From: Marasmius tenuissimus
Lineage: Eukaryota; Basidiomycota; Agaricomycetes; Agaricales; Marasmiaceae
Length of the DNA stretch: 64,000 nucleotides
Direction of reading: 5' to 3'
Assembly (NCBI GenBank): GCA_029532415.1
Contig: JAQOTA010000069.1
Coordinates: 1-64,000, forward strand
The notes under the pieces were generated by a model, which saw only the letters and a program-made list of their open reading frames with translations, searched no databases and was not told the origin of the DNA. Both the position numbers and the translations under genes were made by a program. Within the stretch, counting starts at the first letter, position 1. The number at the start of each line of letters is the position of its first letter. This document shows, piece by piece, positions 31,456 through 43,194 of this stretch.

Positions 31456-33146
31456 TTCCTAAATCCCGATCACCTCCAGCTTTTGTAGCTCAAAGTACGT
31501 CTCGTCGAGACGGGAAACATGTATACTGGGGCCTTTCTCTGTCGATACGATACATTATGGGCACACAAGACGATTCTGACGCAGTACTTACATCACTCCA
31601 AACTCTGCACCACGTCCGGGTCTGGGGCTATCACCGGAAAGGGTTGATCCGTGCGTATCCTATTCTTCCTTCTCCTTCCTCGTTTCTCATATTTGCTCAT
31701 TGATGACGCAGGTCCATCGCAAGAAACCGGGCGGCGGGATATAGCTATATACGGGCATATACGCTAGGTGGGGTGTGATTATACTGCAGTATACTGGATG
31801 ATAATCCAAATACCGCTATGTCCTTTCACCCGGTTTTTTGTGATGTCCTCCATTCTTCCTTTGAAAGCGTCGTCACTCGCTCTCACGGTACCCACAAGTC
31901 TGGCAGTCAATGCTCACAATCTTGCTTTCACTCGAGGACAAACACTAAACGGCGATCAATCCCTATCCTCCTAGAACCCAAGACAGTTTTCCTTCGTTCA
32001 TCTCCTCCAGGCTCCGTACCCGACACGTTACACCACTCTTTGAGCTCGCAAGGCTGAGCGCTGAAGCGCTGACCCTCTGAGTTCGAACGATACCCGTACC
32101 CCCATTCCTTCCATTATCGACGAGTTTGTCCCGGCATACGCCCCGATGACAAGGAATTGCAGGATCGTCACGCGTCGAAGTACCACTCGAAGTTCTTGGT
32201 TTTTATTGGCGTTCTCATCCCCCCCTCTCTCCCTAGCACCCTCCGTTTGTTGATCATGAATCGTGAGGCCTGCCCCTGGGTTTCGAGCTCGCAATCTGCA
32301 TGGCGCCGAAGTCGTCGCTTACTTGGTATGGCCCGGCAGAGGCGTGGTGGGTAGTGGGAATGAACCGGAAACCGTCAATGTTGGCAGACACTTCTATCTC
32401 TCGCCTGACGTTTTTCGTTATTCCTGAAACCATGGTCACGTACTGAAATGGTTGGCTCTGGATGGTTTGGAGGGCTCTCAGTTGGTGGGTAACTCTCGGC
32501 GTTCGAGCAGTGATGTGACCTAGAGGATGTCGTTGGGAGGACGGTTCTGAAAATCTTCGTTGGGAGCGTTCATTGAAGATGGATGCCCAGTAGCTCTTGA
32601 AACGAGAGCACGATGGGCTCGTCCGTTTCGAAGTGGGGGGAAGGGGAAGTAGTGGGGTGTACCGCGTTGCGTGTTCACTTCTCGCGCCCAACGTGTAAGT
32701 GGGTGTGTTCAAACTCGCCTTGCTCGTCCTTCATGGCAAACTGACTTTTTCGGCCTCAACTCCTCAGATTGTTGCAACATGTAATATCGACTTTTGTATT
32801 CCCAGTGATGGAGTCACAGAACTGATGACATTTTTTGATCACAACGTTCCACACGCTGGGCGCGGGCTGAGCTTCCATTGACTAAGCAGTTCATTGAACA
32901 GGTTACAGGGCACGTTTACTTCTCCGTCCTCGTTAACGCCGAATGCCGGATGCCACTGTGCAGACGGCAAGGCGACAGACGGAATGATTCTCGGACTCTG
33001 TAGACCACCGGTGTTGCGTGAGGATCCAGCGTGTTTCTGCCCAGCACTATCTTCGTCACTCTCTCCCCTCTCCAGGTTGCCTCCATTATTTTGTCTCTCT
33101 CTTCTCCATCTTTTACAGATTCACGACCCCGATATCCTCGAATTCT
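31456..33146. other. Gene-poor region upstream of the NACHT pair
   Basis: No gene supported. An open minus-strand frame at 32254-32712 lacks any recognised motif and was not called. Confidence 0.4.
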
Positions 33147-35011
33147 ATGGTAGACTATCACCACAGTGGGTCGGGCACGCAAAACAACAATAATGCCAAC
33201 AACCAGAACGTCAATTACGGAGGAGACCAGAATATTGTCAGTTATAGTGGATCGGGCCCCAATCGTCAGTCGTTGTTTCTTCCCTTGACTAGCGACCATC
33301 CTCAATCGATTCTTTGGTAGCACCTAGAACCCTCGAGGACGCAGTTGCGGGCATTGGGGCTTCGCACACTGCAGAGCAGCAGCATGAACGAGGGGAGTGC
33401 CTCGAAGAGACTCGAGTAGAACTTCGCAGAATTATTCACGACTGGGGGAAGGCTAGGAGGCAAGAGAAACCGGTTTTTTGGCTCGCTGGAGCTGCGGGGG
33501 TCGGGAAAACTGCCATTGCGATGTCGGTCGCCAAAGCTTGCGAACGGGAAGGCCACCTCGTCTCCTCTTTCTTCTTCTTTCGTTCCGACCCAAAGCGAAA
33601 CAACCCCAAGGCCCTGTGGCTCACCATAGCACACGGCCTAGCCTCGACAATCCCATTCATGCGACGTCTCATTGAACGAAGGGTCTCGAAAAATTCCATG
33701 ATTTTGGAGGCGAAGCCTGAAAGCCAGTTTCGGGAGCTCATATCCGACCCCATCGTGGAATGGAACCTGTGGGCATTCTGCTCCATGCTTTTGAGCGTCG
33801 TGCTGCTGGACATAATGCGGGGATTCTTGATCGTCCTTTTATGGTTCGCGCCATTGCAAGTGCCGTGTATCGTCATCATCGACGGACTTGACGAGTGCGG
33901 CCACGAAAGTGCGCAGTTGCGCATTCTTGACATAATCTGTGAAGCGGTCCAACATGTGCCCCACTTTCCGCTACGTTTCCTAATTTGCAGTCGTCCAGAA
34001 GCTTGGATTCAAGAAAGGTTCGATGCGGAACCTTTGTGTAAACTCACAAAGGTTATCTGGGCAGATAATGCATTGGAGGACATCATCCGGTACTGCCATC
34101 ACCACTTCCAGGATATTGTCAGCAGTCCCAAGTATGGGCACGTCCGGTTCCCAGACCCCTGGCCTTCGCAAGAGGATTTCGGAACTCTAGTCGACAAATC
34201 CTGCAGCCAATTCGTCTACGTGTCGACTGCTGTCAAATTCATTACCCTCGGTGATAATCATCCCATCGATCAACTTCGTCTCGTCCTCGAAAGCTCTCCA
34301 AGCGACCAATCAGGGGTATCGCCCTTCCGTGAGCTTAATGCATTATACTACACCATACTAAAAGCCAATCACAGCCCCAAGAAAGTCCACGACATCCTCG
34401 TGGCCATCCTTATTCTTCCGGATTATCTAGAACCGACTCCCGCGCATATTGAGTGGCTGCTGGGACTCTCCTCGGGACAAGTGACTTTGACATTACGAGG
34501 GATGCATTCTGTATTGCGAATCCGTGGCCCGGCGGACATGATTCACATACACCACACCTCTTTTAAGGAATATCTGGTCGACCAGGGCCGATCGCAGAGA
34601 TTCTACGTTGACGAATCTGCCCAGAGATATGCCATTGCGCAACAGTGGGTTCAGAGACTGACTACTAGCAAGATACAGGGTTGCAGGTACGAACTCGTAT
34701 GCCCCCTACTTCCGGGCTATCATACAGAGACCCCTTCTTACACCATGTATAGCTTCGACCAATTGTACGGCAAGGAAACACGGTCCTTGTTCACAGAGTG
34801 GGTGCCCTTGTGCACCTCATTGTCCAGGCCAACTCGGGATTTTTTGAGAGATCTGCAAAATGTCGATCTTCCTTCCACCTTCTTATGCAAACACGTTAAG
34901 AATCGCTCGCTACTCAGAAGGGAGTCTGACTTTGCGGGGAACTTCGATCCAAAGGGTTCTGATGGTGCGTTCGAGCTTTGGTCTTTTCCTTTGATCAGAA
35001 ACACCAATTGA
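33147..35011 (+). CDS. NACHT-domain P-loop NTPase (NLR-like), copy 1
   Basis: Start MVDYHHSGSGTQNNNNANNQ, an Asn/Gly-rich N-terminus typical of mushroom NACHT proteins. A 56-bp intron (33265-33320) then joins GSGPN to PRTLEDAVAGIGASH in frame. Walker A is GAAGVGKTA; the next block is FFFFRSDPKRNN; Walker B is CIVIIDGLDEC; then FPLRFLICSRPEAWI (sensor-type region) and a C-terminal helical part with GMHSVLRIRG and IHIHHTSFKEYLVDQ. About 600 residues after splicing. These ATPases are fungal counterparts of NOD-like receptors in non-self recognition and regulated cell death (family knowledge). No WD40, ankyrin or TPR repeat follows, so only the NTPase core is present. A hydrophobic segment just before Walker B (MLLSVVLLDIMRGFLIVLLW) is absent from copy 2 and may be an unspliced intron. 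Confidence 0.8.
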
Positions 35012-35026
35012 TCTATTTTGTAGCAT

Positions 35027-36481
35027 ATGCAACCATTGCAGATGCATGCGTTAGGGGTGCGGGCCAGCAGCTACTTCTCAGTAAATGTATCCCGAACTGA
35101 TTCGTTGATACCACATGTAGACCTGTCGGATGATGCAATCGCGGGCGTTGGAGCTTCGCATAAAGCAGAGCAGCAGTTCGAACGGGGGTCATGTCTCCCG
35201 GGAACTCGTGAGGAGCTTCTTAGGCTTATACACGAGTGGATCCAGGGCGGAGGAAGCCCTCTTTGCTGGCTCACTGGAGGTCCAGGCGTCGGGAAAACCG
35301 CCATTGCCATGACAATCGCCAAGGTTTGCGAACAGACAGGCGTACTAGTTTCGTCCTTCTTCTTCTTCCGGCTGGACCCCAAACGAAACAAGCCCGCGGC
35401 ATTTGTACCTAGCTTAGCGCATGGTATACTCTCGACGATACCATCCACGCGGCGCCTCATTGAAGGGAGGATTTCGGAAGACCGTAGAATCTTGGTAGCG
35501 AGCCTAGAAGACCAGTTCCGAGAGCTCGTTCTCAACCCCATCCTACAGTGCGGCTTAACAGATCCCCCAACGACCCCTCCGATACCCAAAATCGTCATCA
35601 TTGACGGACTTGACGAGTGCAGTGACGAGCGCACGCAGCTGCGCATTATCAACATAATCCAAGAGGCAGTTCAACATGCGCCCGATTTCCCATTGCGCTT
35701 CCTGATTTGCAGTCGTCCAGAGGCTTGGCTCAAGGAAGGGTTTGCCGCATCGCCTCTCTGCAACCTTTCAAAAGTTATCCTCATAGACGATGAATTCGGG
35801 ACAGCCAAAGACATCGAAACGTACTGCCGCCGCCACTTCCAAATGATTACCAGCGATCCAAAGTACAATCAAGTCCAGTTCCCGAGTCCCTGGCCTTCGC
35901 AAGAGGATATCGGAATTTTAGTCCAAAGATCGTGCAACCGGATCGTCTATATGGCAACCCTTTTCAAGTACTTGACGCTCGGGGATAATCATCCTGTAGA
36001 TGAGCTTCGCCTCGTTCTCATAGATTCTCCAGATAATCAAACTGGAGCATCACCATTCCTCGAGCTCGACACACTTTACCATACTATACTGGCAGCTAGT
36101 CCCGACCGCGACAAAGTTCAGGCCATCCTCGTAGTCATTCTCACCCTTACAAATGTCCACGAACACTCCCTTTTCACACGTGATGCTCTGCCACCAACTC
36201 CCGCACATATCGAGTTATTGCTGGGGCTGCCGTCTGGACAAGTAGCTTTGACATTGCGAGGGATGCACTCTGTGCTACACATTCGTGGCTGGGCAGACGA
36301 GATATACATACACCATACTTCCTTCAGGGAATTTTTGCTCGACCAGAATCGATCGCGAGACTTCCATATAGATATACTTGCTCAGGAATGCATCGTTGCG
36401 CGAAGGTGGCTCAAGGGGCTTACGGCCAGCAAGATGCAGGATTACAGGTACGAAGCCTTCCAGGCCTATCACAGATTATGA
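35027..36481 (+). CDS. NACHT-domain P-loop NTPase (NLR-like), copy 2, C-terminus frameshifted
   Basis: 484 residues as an open frame, starting 15 bp after the stop of copy 1 on the same strand. It aligns with copy 1 from DDAIAGVGASHKAEQQFERG onward: Walker A GGPGVGKTA, FFFFRLDPKRNK, Walker B KIVIIDGLDECSD, FPLRFLICSRPEAWL and GMHSVLHIRG. The frame ends at YHRL (36481), yet homology to copy 1 resumes in another frame from about 36499 (PHIIHSPDQLCGEDT; FFTQWRPFCASLRKPTRD) up to TAA 36787-36789. So either an intron or a frameshift lies near 36480-36498. The tiny gap between copies suggests a tandem duplication, and its N-terminal residues (MQPLQMHALGVRASS) may be a read-in of spacer. It could also be the second half of one transcription unit. 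Confidence 0.7.
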   Translation: MQPLQMHALGVRASSYFSVNVSRTDSLIPHVDLSDDAIAGVGASHKAEQQFERGSCLPGTREELLRLIHEWIQGGGSPLCWLTGGPGVGKTAIAMTIAKVCEQTGVLVSSFFFFRLDPKRNKPAAFVPSLAHGILSTIPSTRRLIEGRISEDRRILVASLEDQFRELVLNPILQCGLTDPPTTPPIPKIVIIDGLDECSDERTQLRIINIIQEAVQHAPDFPLRFLICSRPEAWLKEGFAASPLCNLSKVILIDDEFGTAKDIETYCRRHFQMITSDPKYNQVQFPSPWPSQEDIGILVQRSCNRIVYMATLFKYLTLGDNHPVDELRLVLIDSPDNQTGASPFLELDTLYHTILAASPDRDKVQAILVVILTLTNVHEHSLFTRDALPPTPAHIELLLGLPSGQVALTLRGMHSVLHIRGWADEIYIHHTSFREFLLDQNRSRDFHIDILAQECIVARRWLKGLTASKMQDYRYEAFQAYHRL

Positions 36482-36840
36482 ACTTCGTTTGATGTCCACA
36501 CATTATCCATAGCCCAGATCAACTGTGCGGTGAGGACACCAAGTCTTTCTTCACACAATGGAGGCCCTTCTGTGCTTCGCTTCGCAAACCAACTCGGGAT
36601 TTACTGGAGCCTTATTCTGACCTCTGCTCCAGTACCCAAGACTTGCCAGCGTACACGTTCCGAGTTTCGTCCCTGGGTCCGACGGCAATGTATAGTTTCG
36701 GCCATACCACCACCTGGCATGGGACCTTCGGAGAATGTCGCTCATGGTTACAGAGATGTGTGAGTTACTTTAATCGACGTACATTCTAAGTGGCGTCGTC
36801 CTGACATTTTGGGAAGACCGTCGAAGATGGAACTGAGCCC

Positions 36841-37653
36841 TTGTTCAAAAGCACAGCTCGAGACGAGCATCAGAATAATGGTGATCGTGACATTAATGGA
36901 GGGTGCGGGAGCGTTGACCTTATGAAGGACGTTCTGGCCAAGTTTGCGGAGTGTCCAACTGTCATCCATCTCGAATGTTCTCCAGGTGTGGGTCTTGAAG
37001 ATCCGCTCGTGCGCCAGGTTGTTGTCCTCACAACACAGTGCCGATGGTCTCACTCCCCCTTGGTCCAGAAAGTGTTGGCTCTTCGGGATCGCCCCCCGCT
37101 TCGCTTGTCGGACTGCTCCTGCAATGTGACTGGAGGAAAGCAATCAAGTGATCCAAAGCACCTCGCCTATCAAGAAGCCTGCGTTCACCTCTTCGAGGCT
37201 TTCATCTGGGAATTCGGGTTGTTTTCGCATGGTCCTGCTACCAACGCCAAGTTGCCGATGAATGCTATATTTCGAAATGTAGTGCAATCGTCGCTTTTAC
37301 AGCACTGCCGTCTTGACGCGGAGCTCTTGTCGCTCTGTCGTACCTTCTTCGATTACGCACGAAGGCGCGCGGCGTTGAAAAAGATTTATATGGGTGCGGA
37401 TGACGTAGCGCTAGTACAGGCGAAACTACTCGAGTGGATTGAGGTAAGTACAAAATTCTTGGTTTCACCTTTTCCTTAGTATCATGTTAACGACAACCTG
37501 ACGCCTTCTCTCGTGCAGACCTTTCCGCTAGACCTTGCTGAAGAAGGCGATTCTCTGAAGGCACAAGTCTTGGCTTTGCCTTGGAGCCGGTGGACTTTGA
37601 ATGATAGCGAAGGTGATGAAGGTCGCGAAGATGAAGATAGCGTAGATAGTTAA
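36841..37653 (+). CDS. Helical protein downstream of the NACHT pair, unrecognised
   Basis: Two exons joined by a clean intron (37444-37518): ...VQAKLLEWIE then TFPLDLAEEGDSLKAQVLAL, with an acidic C-terminal tail (NDSEGDEGREDEDSVDS) and a TAA at 37651-37653. It contains FGKTVEDGTEPLFKSTARDE near its upstream end and a helical core (LFEAFIWEFGLFS; RLDAELLSLCRTFFDYARRR). The true start is uncertain: the open frame extends upstream without a good ATG. It may be the last exons of NACHT copy 2 or a separate gene. I do not recognise the family. Confidence 0.45.
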
Positions 37654-38215
37654 GATCACAGTGAAGGAAGTTCAGAATGAAAGTAGCTTAGTCAATGGAA
37701 TAAGTATTGTTTAACTCATATGTACATTTCAACCAGGCAGCTCGACTCTGAATATGAAGTACCAGTTGGTAGTCTACTCCTCCCGATGAGAAACCCTTTG
37801 CAATACCGGTCGAAGGAGGTATGCATACGACACGGTATTATCTACGATCCAAGCAATGCACCCCGGATCACCCGGTCGAGGCGATTGTGGATGCCTCTAG
37901 GGGATGAGTCGTCTTGGACAGACATGCCAGAGATGTTCCTCAGCCCGGTTCTCTGCTGGGAGATCAGAATATGGACGATGTGTTCCATCGATCGGATGGG
38001 AATTGAAAAGGCGTTTTCGAGGTTCGAGAGATAAATGATTCGTTTTAGATTCGTTTTAACGCAAGTAACGATACATACAAAATCGGGAATGGATACAGTC
38101 TATAACAATCGGAAACAGTAGGGTCTGAGCGATACACGTATCGAGCATGGTAGAGGTGTAGAGCAAGGTTGGGTATGAGTACAAAGAAGGTGCGGTGTTG
38201 TGGCCACGAGTAGGC
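37654..38215. other. Convergent spacer
   Basis: No recognised gene. A 104-codon plus-strand frame at 37720 has no family features. The two flanking genes point toward each other here. Confidence 0.4.
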
Positions 38216-39103
38216 CTAGAGAATCATAGCATCCTCCCGCTGGAGCCCTCCATTACTCCTCACAGTCTCCCGGTGCCTGCTCATACACTCATCCCGATCC
38301 CTGATCAACCGCTCGTACTGCTCCTGAAATATCTCGTTAATCCTCGCCTGGCTAGTTCCCTCCGTCGCCCGCCCAGCTTCAACACTCGTATCCTCATGAA
38401 CAATGACAAGGCGCTGACTTGACTCTCCCGGGGAACGTACCCAGTTCCCGGGAATACTCGCAACGAGATCCCGAGCACTCAGGTATCGAGGGGTCGAATG
38501 GCGTTGTGGTTCGTTCAGGATCACGGTGCTAGCGTCGTTATCCTCTTCAGCAACCTCGAGAGGTGGTACGAGAACGAGATTGTTGACGTCGAATCGGACG
38601 CGTTGACGAGAAGTGGGCGTTGGTGCTGGGGTTGGCGTCGGCGTATCTGTTAGCTCGGCCATGTCCCCCAACGACATGACGAGAGGCGTTCCGTAGGTCG
38701 AAGCATGAGGTGAAGATGTGAGATGAGATGGGAAATCGGGTTTGAGAGCTGGTGCGTCTGATTTACGTGGAGCTCGGGGTGTCTGCGGCCAGGCACGCAT
38801 AGAGGGGCGCTCTGGAGTAGAGACGGCCGGCTGAGGCGCTTGTCGAGGAAGTTTTTGGGACGCTTTCCTGCCGCTCTGCACCTTGGCTTTCGCTTTGCCC
38901 TTGCCGCCAGAGGCTGGGGCCTTCTTGGCCGCAGTTGCTTTGGGTTTCGGTTTCGGAGTAGAAGCACTGGTTCGCTTGCGAGGGCTTGATCGTGTACGAG
39001 AAGTGGCAGTCGACGAGATAGCGGGATTCTGGTTGATAATGGGTTGGTCGGTCTGCTGAGCACGAGCACGAGCACGCGCTGTCTGGCTTCGAGTTTGAAC
39101 CAT
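38216..39103 (-). CDS. Basic low-complexity nuclear-type protein
   Basis: 295 residues from MVQTRSQTARARARAQQTDQ; the frame is open a further 51 codons upstream, so an earlier start at 39256 is possible. The first third is rich in Lys, Ala, Ser and Pro (SSPRKRTSASTPKPKPKATA; KGKAKAKVQSGRKAS), resembling histone-tail-like or AT-hook-like DNA-binding tails. The middle is Pro/Thr-rich (TPTPTPAPTPTSRQRVRFDV). The C-terminus is a charged helix, likely coiled (INEIFQEQYERLIRDRDECM). No catalytic motif. Nuclear location inferred from basic clusters; function unknown. Confidence 0.6.
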   Translation of the reverse strand: MVQTRSQTARARARAQQTDQPIINQNPAISSTATSRTRSSPRKRTSASTPKPKPKATAAKKAPASGGKGKAKAKVQSGRKASQKLPRQAPQPAVSTPERPSMRAWPQTPRAPRKSDAPALKPDFPSHLTSSPHASTYGTPLVMSLGDMAELTDTPTPTPAPTPTSRQRVRFDVNNLVLVPPLEVAEEDNDASTVILNEPQRHSTPRYLSARDLVASIPGNWVRSPGESSQRLVIVHEDTSVEAGRATEGTSQARINEIFQEQYERLIRDRDECMSRHRETVRSNGGLQREDAMIL

Positions 39104-41018
39104 GGTTGTTGAGCAATCGTTGGATGGAGTATCAATTACTGAAAAGTCGTTCCCTTTTAACCAGTCGTTCATCATCAAAAGACTACCATCGCCTCGTGAT
39201 AGGCTCTTTGTCCCTCTGGGCCTTGACCATTTGCTTTGTTCTCGGCCATGAGCCACACGACAAAGAGCTCAAAGACCGTCTTTGCGCAGTTCAGTCAAAA
39301 GGCTAAAGCGAGGTGAAAACGTGGTGAAACCGAGCGGCTCGTGGCAGATGCCAGGATCACCCCGTATGGTTACTCGCTGGGTTGGAGAAGTAAAGTTGAG
39401 TCAGTTCTCATAATCATACCGCTATACTGAGCACGCACCTCAACTCCCTTTCAGACCGTGAGCCCATATCGAGAAACGTTCCTTCTCCACCGAAACACAG
39501 CTAATCGTCGACCTTCGGTTGAAAGCATCGCCTGGTGCGTTTCCTATCAGATTATTTAGAAGATAACATGATAACGAACACTGAACGACTGACTGGTCAG
39601 TCCTTCATGTCTCTTTCGACAGGTATAACAGTGTAAGATGACATTGGCCCTGTGGGTTTTGATCACAGTTGAGGACATCATGGTGGTTGGAAAGAGAGAG
39701 GTCTGCCCCACGTTGTACGATGAAGTTCTTCTCGATGACAGCTCACTAAAGCAAAGGCGCAAAGTTAATTCAGTACTATCTATCAGCATGCTTTTGTACT
39801 GAGGACGCACCTCAACTCCTTTTTCGGCCATGTAGACACATACTGACTCCTCCCCACAGAAATATGTTTGACTTGGACCGCTCGCTTGCTGCGAATTACT
39901 GTGTTTGCCATCAATCCATTTGAAGGAAAGAGTAATCACACAGACATACTTACCGGCATTCCCGTGAGAGCAAAACAGCAGTGAGTTTGTTGGTTTTGAT
40001 GATCATGCAAGTCGAGACTTCTGGCTGAGAGCCTTGGGGACTTGAGAGTCTTGGATCAGAAAATTTGCCGGACCGGACCGTGTCGCGCTTGCTCTCCACC
40101 ACCAGCAACTTGTCTGTGACGATGGCAAGCACTTGTGAGCGGTATGCTCCCAATCGCCAGTAAGACTTCGGCGCTTCAGTGCTACACTGCGCTCTCGATT
40201 GCGACTCGAGTGTGTTGATTCTCGAATCTCACTCTCGTGGCTGTACTACCGTCTACTATCATTAAAATTCCACACCGGCGGGAGACACCGAACCTCCCGG
40301 TACCTCCTACAGTACACCACAGCACAGCTCTTCATGCTGTGAAGCGACACGCAAGGTGAGTTGTAACTTGTATGTATCGTGCACTCACTGCGGATGGAGT
40401 CTCAATGTTCTCCCAGGAAATACAAGGTTTTCGAATTCATCTTACGCACGCCTGTATCGGTGGCGGTCGATTTCGCGCCCATTTTCATCTCTTCCTTGAT
40501 GCCCGTGCTCCTGAAGTATTCCCTGCGTGCGAGGATCAGACGGAGGCCGCATGCATACTTGTTTTTACTTTGGGTATAACCGGGAAAGGGACGCAATCAC
40601 AAGTCGCGGAAGAAACAGAAATAGTCGGTACCAAGACGTCGGTGGAGAGTGGCTACTTCCTGGTCATGATTCCTTGTTTTCTTTTGCGTCTCAAGAAGGA
40701 TAAGCCGAGGGTTGGACTTTCGGAGTCGACTCGAACATCCACCGCTCTGATGGCAGTGATCTTACTGATGCATGGCGTCTGTTTCCTGTATCTTCCGTAG
40801 CCGTTTTAGGCCAGATCACTGACATCGGCAGTTGACGCTGTGTAATTCACCGCCCTCCCGAAGGCTCGAAGGTTCATATTCATGATTAATTCGGGATGGC
40901 TGTAAGGGTAAGGGGTAAGTCATATACAGCTGTCTTGGTCCCCATATACCGCAGCTGTATATATAACCCCATCCTCGTAGCCATCGCCCTCGTCCCTGGG
41001 CCCCCATGCTGGACGGAG
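39104..41018. other. Gene-poor region with a short internal duplication
   Basis: Two related stretches (from 39424 and from 39795) both contain ACGCACCTCAACTCC and then similar sequence. On the minus strand each offers a GTTGAG|GTGCGT donor-like junction, so a small duplicated minus-strand gene is conceivable, but no family was recognised and I do not call one. Confidence 0.35.
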
Positions 41019-42668
41019 ATGCTGCTTCCGCACGGATTAGCATCGAACCAAACTCTTGCTGACTCTGGTGCGTTATTACAACTCTGGCAATTCTGCGAGC
41101 ATTCCTTGACATCATGACATTCCCCAGGATCCCAAGACGTCAATTCGAGTTCCAACCCCAGCACCGTCCTCCTCAACCTCTTCCTCTCCCTCCAACTCAT
41201 CTCCCTAGTTGGTCTCGTCCTCATCCTCGCTACCGTTCTCGTATCCGGGAAAACCACGAAGCGACACCCGATATGGATGAATTTCATGATTTGCTGGGTG
41301 GTTTCGTGTGTGTCGTATAGGTGTGTTCACATCCGGCACGTCGAAACTAGCACTCACCCAGTCAACCCCGCCATCAGCTTTATGGTCGGCCACTCAATCA
41401 CTTGGGTACCCCCTCACGCGCTTTGTTTCGTTCAAGCAGTGATGATATATACAGTTCCCTCCTTGTATGTCCTTTAGCATCATATTCTCTTCTTTCCCGG
41501 ATGGTACTTACTTGAGCCCGTCACATTCTCAGGACCGCTGGAGCTACATTAGCTTTACTCGTGCATGTGCGTACGCTGTGGCGCTGTCTCCGTCAAGGAT
41601 CCGAGCCTGAAATATCGGTTTTTAATTTATAGGTTCTTATATTCTTCCGAATATCCTTCACTTTCCCGGAAGCTGCGCATACTAGACCACAGCCTATCTG
41701 GTACATCCTCGTGTGTTTCGTTTCATTTCCCTCTGCTCCACTCCTACTCAACTTTTGACCTCAGCTCATCACTGTACCTCACATCCCGGCCCTGGGAATG
41801 TTCCTTTTGTCTCTCGGTATCGGTCTTAAAGACCCCGGAACTGTGAAGAGAACGGAGAGTGGGATGTATTGTAATATGGAGAATGAGTATCCGTGAGTAA
41901 CTCTGCGTTCTGAATCTTATTGCTAGTACTTACTCACCTCTGATTGATAACGTTCAGAGGCAAAATCTCGGCAATCATAGTGACGGTGTTCATGCTCGGC
42001 TCCATTGCTCTCGAAATCCTCATCTTCCTGCACCTTCGGAGGAATCGGGACGCGATTAACAGCAACGATGTTTTTATACATATGAGAGGGACGGTCGTAC
42101 GTGTGATGGCGTTCGGTGGGGCGACGGTTCTGTCTGCTGGGTGAGTTTCGATCGAGTGTTCGTTCAAGAGGAGGATTTAACGCCATGAATTCATGTGTAG
42201 CCTTGGAATTGTGTTCTTCGCCATTGAAGACCACGGCTCAGGGTTCAATATCGTTATCGCGCTTAGTATGTCCTCCTTATTTTTATTTCTACCCTCGGGT
42301 TGCTGACGTCTTTTCTGCTGCTAGTTCCCCTCAGCGCGACACTTGTTTTTGGAACACAAGAGGTAAGCTCAAAAACTCGTTCGGTATCGACTTGGTACTC
42401 AACGATACCTTGCCCTGTCATTTAGGATATCATCCGGTCATGGGTCACCGGCTTCGGTCATCTTCGCAAGCTCCCGTCCTTCATTTCCCGCTCAGCGAAC
42501 CCGAACCCGGACCAGCCACAACGGGTGGCGATCAATATGCGGACTTTAACCCAGAGTGTCAGTGAGATCAGTCGAACCGGAAATACGTCTCTATCTCCTA
42601 TAGATACGATTCAGTCCCAGAGTCGCGTATCACACTTTTCAAAGACGAGTTTGCATTTCGGACATTGA
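41019..42668 (+). CDS. Seven-transmembrane receptor-like protein (fungal GPCR-type)
   Basis: A multi-exon gene reconstructed from frame and splice sites. Exon 1 41019-41067 (MLLPHGLASNQTLADSG), exon 2 41128-41320, exon 3 41378-41464; the exon between about 41535 and 41590 has an uncertain 3' edge; later exons are near 41765-41892, 41964-42140, 42203-42267, 42325-42361 and 42426-42668. Membrane segments include LLNLFLSLQLISLVGLVLIL, HPIWMNFMICWVVSCVSY, HALCFVQAVMIYTVPSLTAG, LITVPHIPALGMFLLSLGIG, ISAIIVTVFMLGSIALEILI, VVRVMAFGGATVLSAGLGIV and FNIVIALIPLSATLVFGTQE. A GMYCN motif sits in a loop after the fourth and DIIRSWVTGFG follows the seventh, with a Ser/Thr-rich cytoplasmic tail ending KTSLHFGH. 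This is the arrangement of an expanded agaricomycete 7TM family; a ligand is unknown. Confidence 0.7.
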
Positions 42669-43194
42669 CATTGACATTTTCATTCATTATTCAACATTCA
42701 TTCCATCGCATACTTCAATTTTTTAAGAGTCGCGGTTTTCTTTAACATGATGTATCATAGTCTTTGTAGCCTTACTAACAGTTTTTCTTGGGGAAAAAAT
42801 TATCATTTGAGGGTTTTGTTGCTAAAGGGCTCGAGTGGCACAACAGGACGTCTGACGCGTACTCCTTGGTGGGGAGGAACGTGTCAGGAATCCTGACGCG
42901 TCCAGTCACGAGGCATCACGAGGAGCTCACGTTGCTCAGCTCAGACCGGCAGGCACTGAGGCACCGGCAAACTAAGACTTCCACGCTTGTTCTGTTTCTT
43001 GCAAGTTTCTCTCACCCCGGTATTCGGTTCTCAACGCTAGAACATACCTGGTAGGTACTCAGAAAGTAAGTCGTGTTTTGGTATTTGCTACGCGCTGACG
43101 CTCCAAACTCCTCGTTCGATTGTCCTCCCAGATTCGCCGTGCACGACCAGAATGCAAGGTTGGTACTCGAGATAAATCGTGATAAACAGCCTGT
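42669..43194. other. Spacer between the 7TM gene and the F-box pseudogene
   Basis: AT-rich 3' flank of the 7TM gene. Two GACGCGT sites occur (near 42854 and 42896). No gene. Confidence 0.4.

Noticed and set aside
35012..35026. Operon-like coupling of the two NACHT genes
   Set aside because: A 15-bp gap in a fungal genome is better explained by mis-placed exon ends or a single transcript than by an operon.
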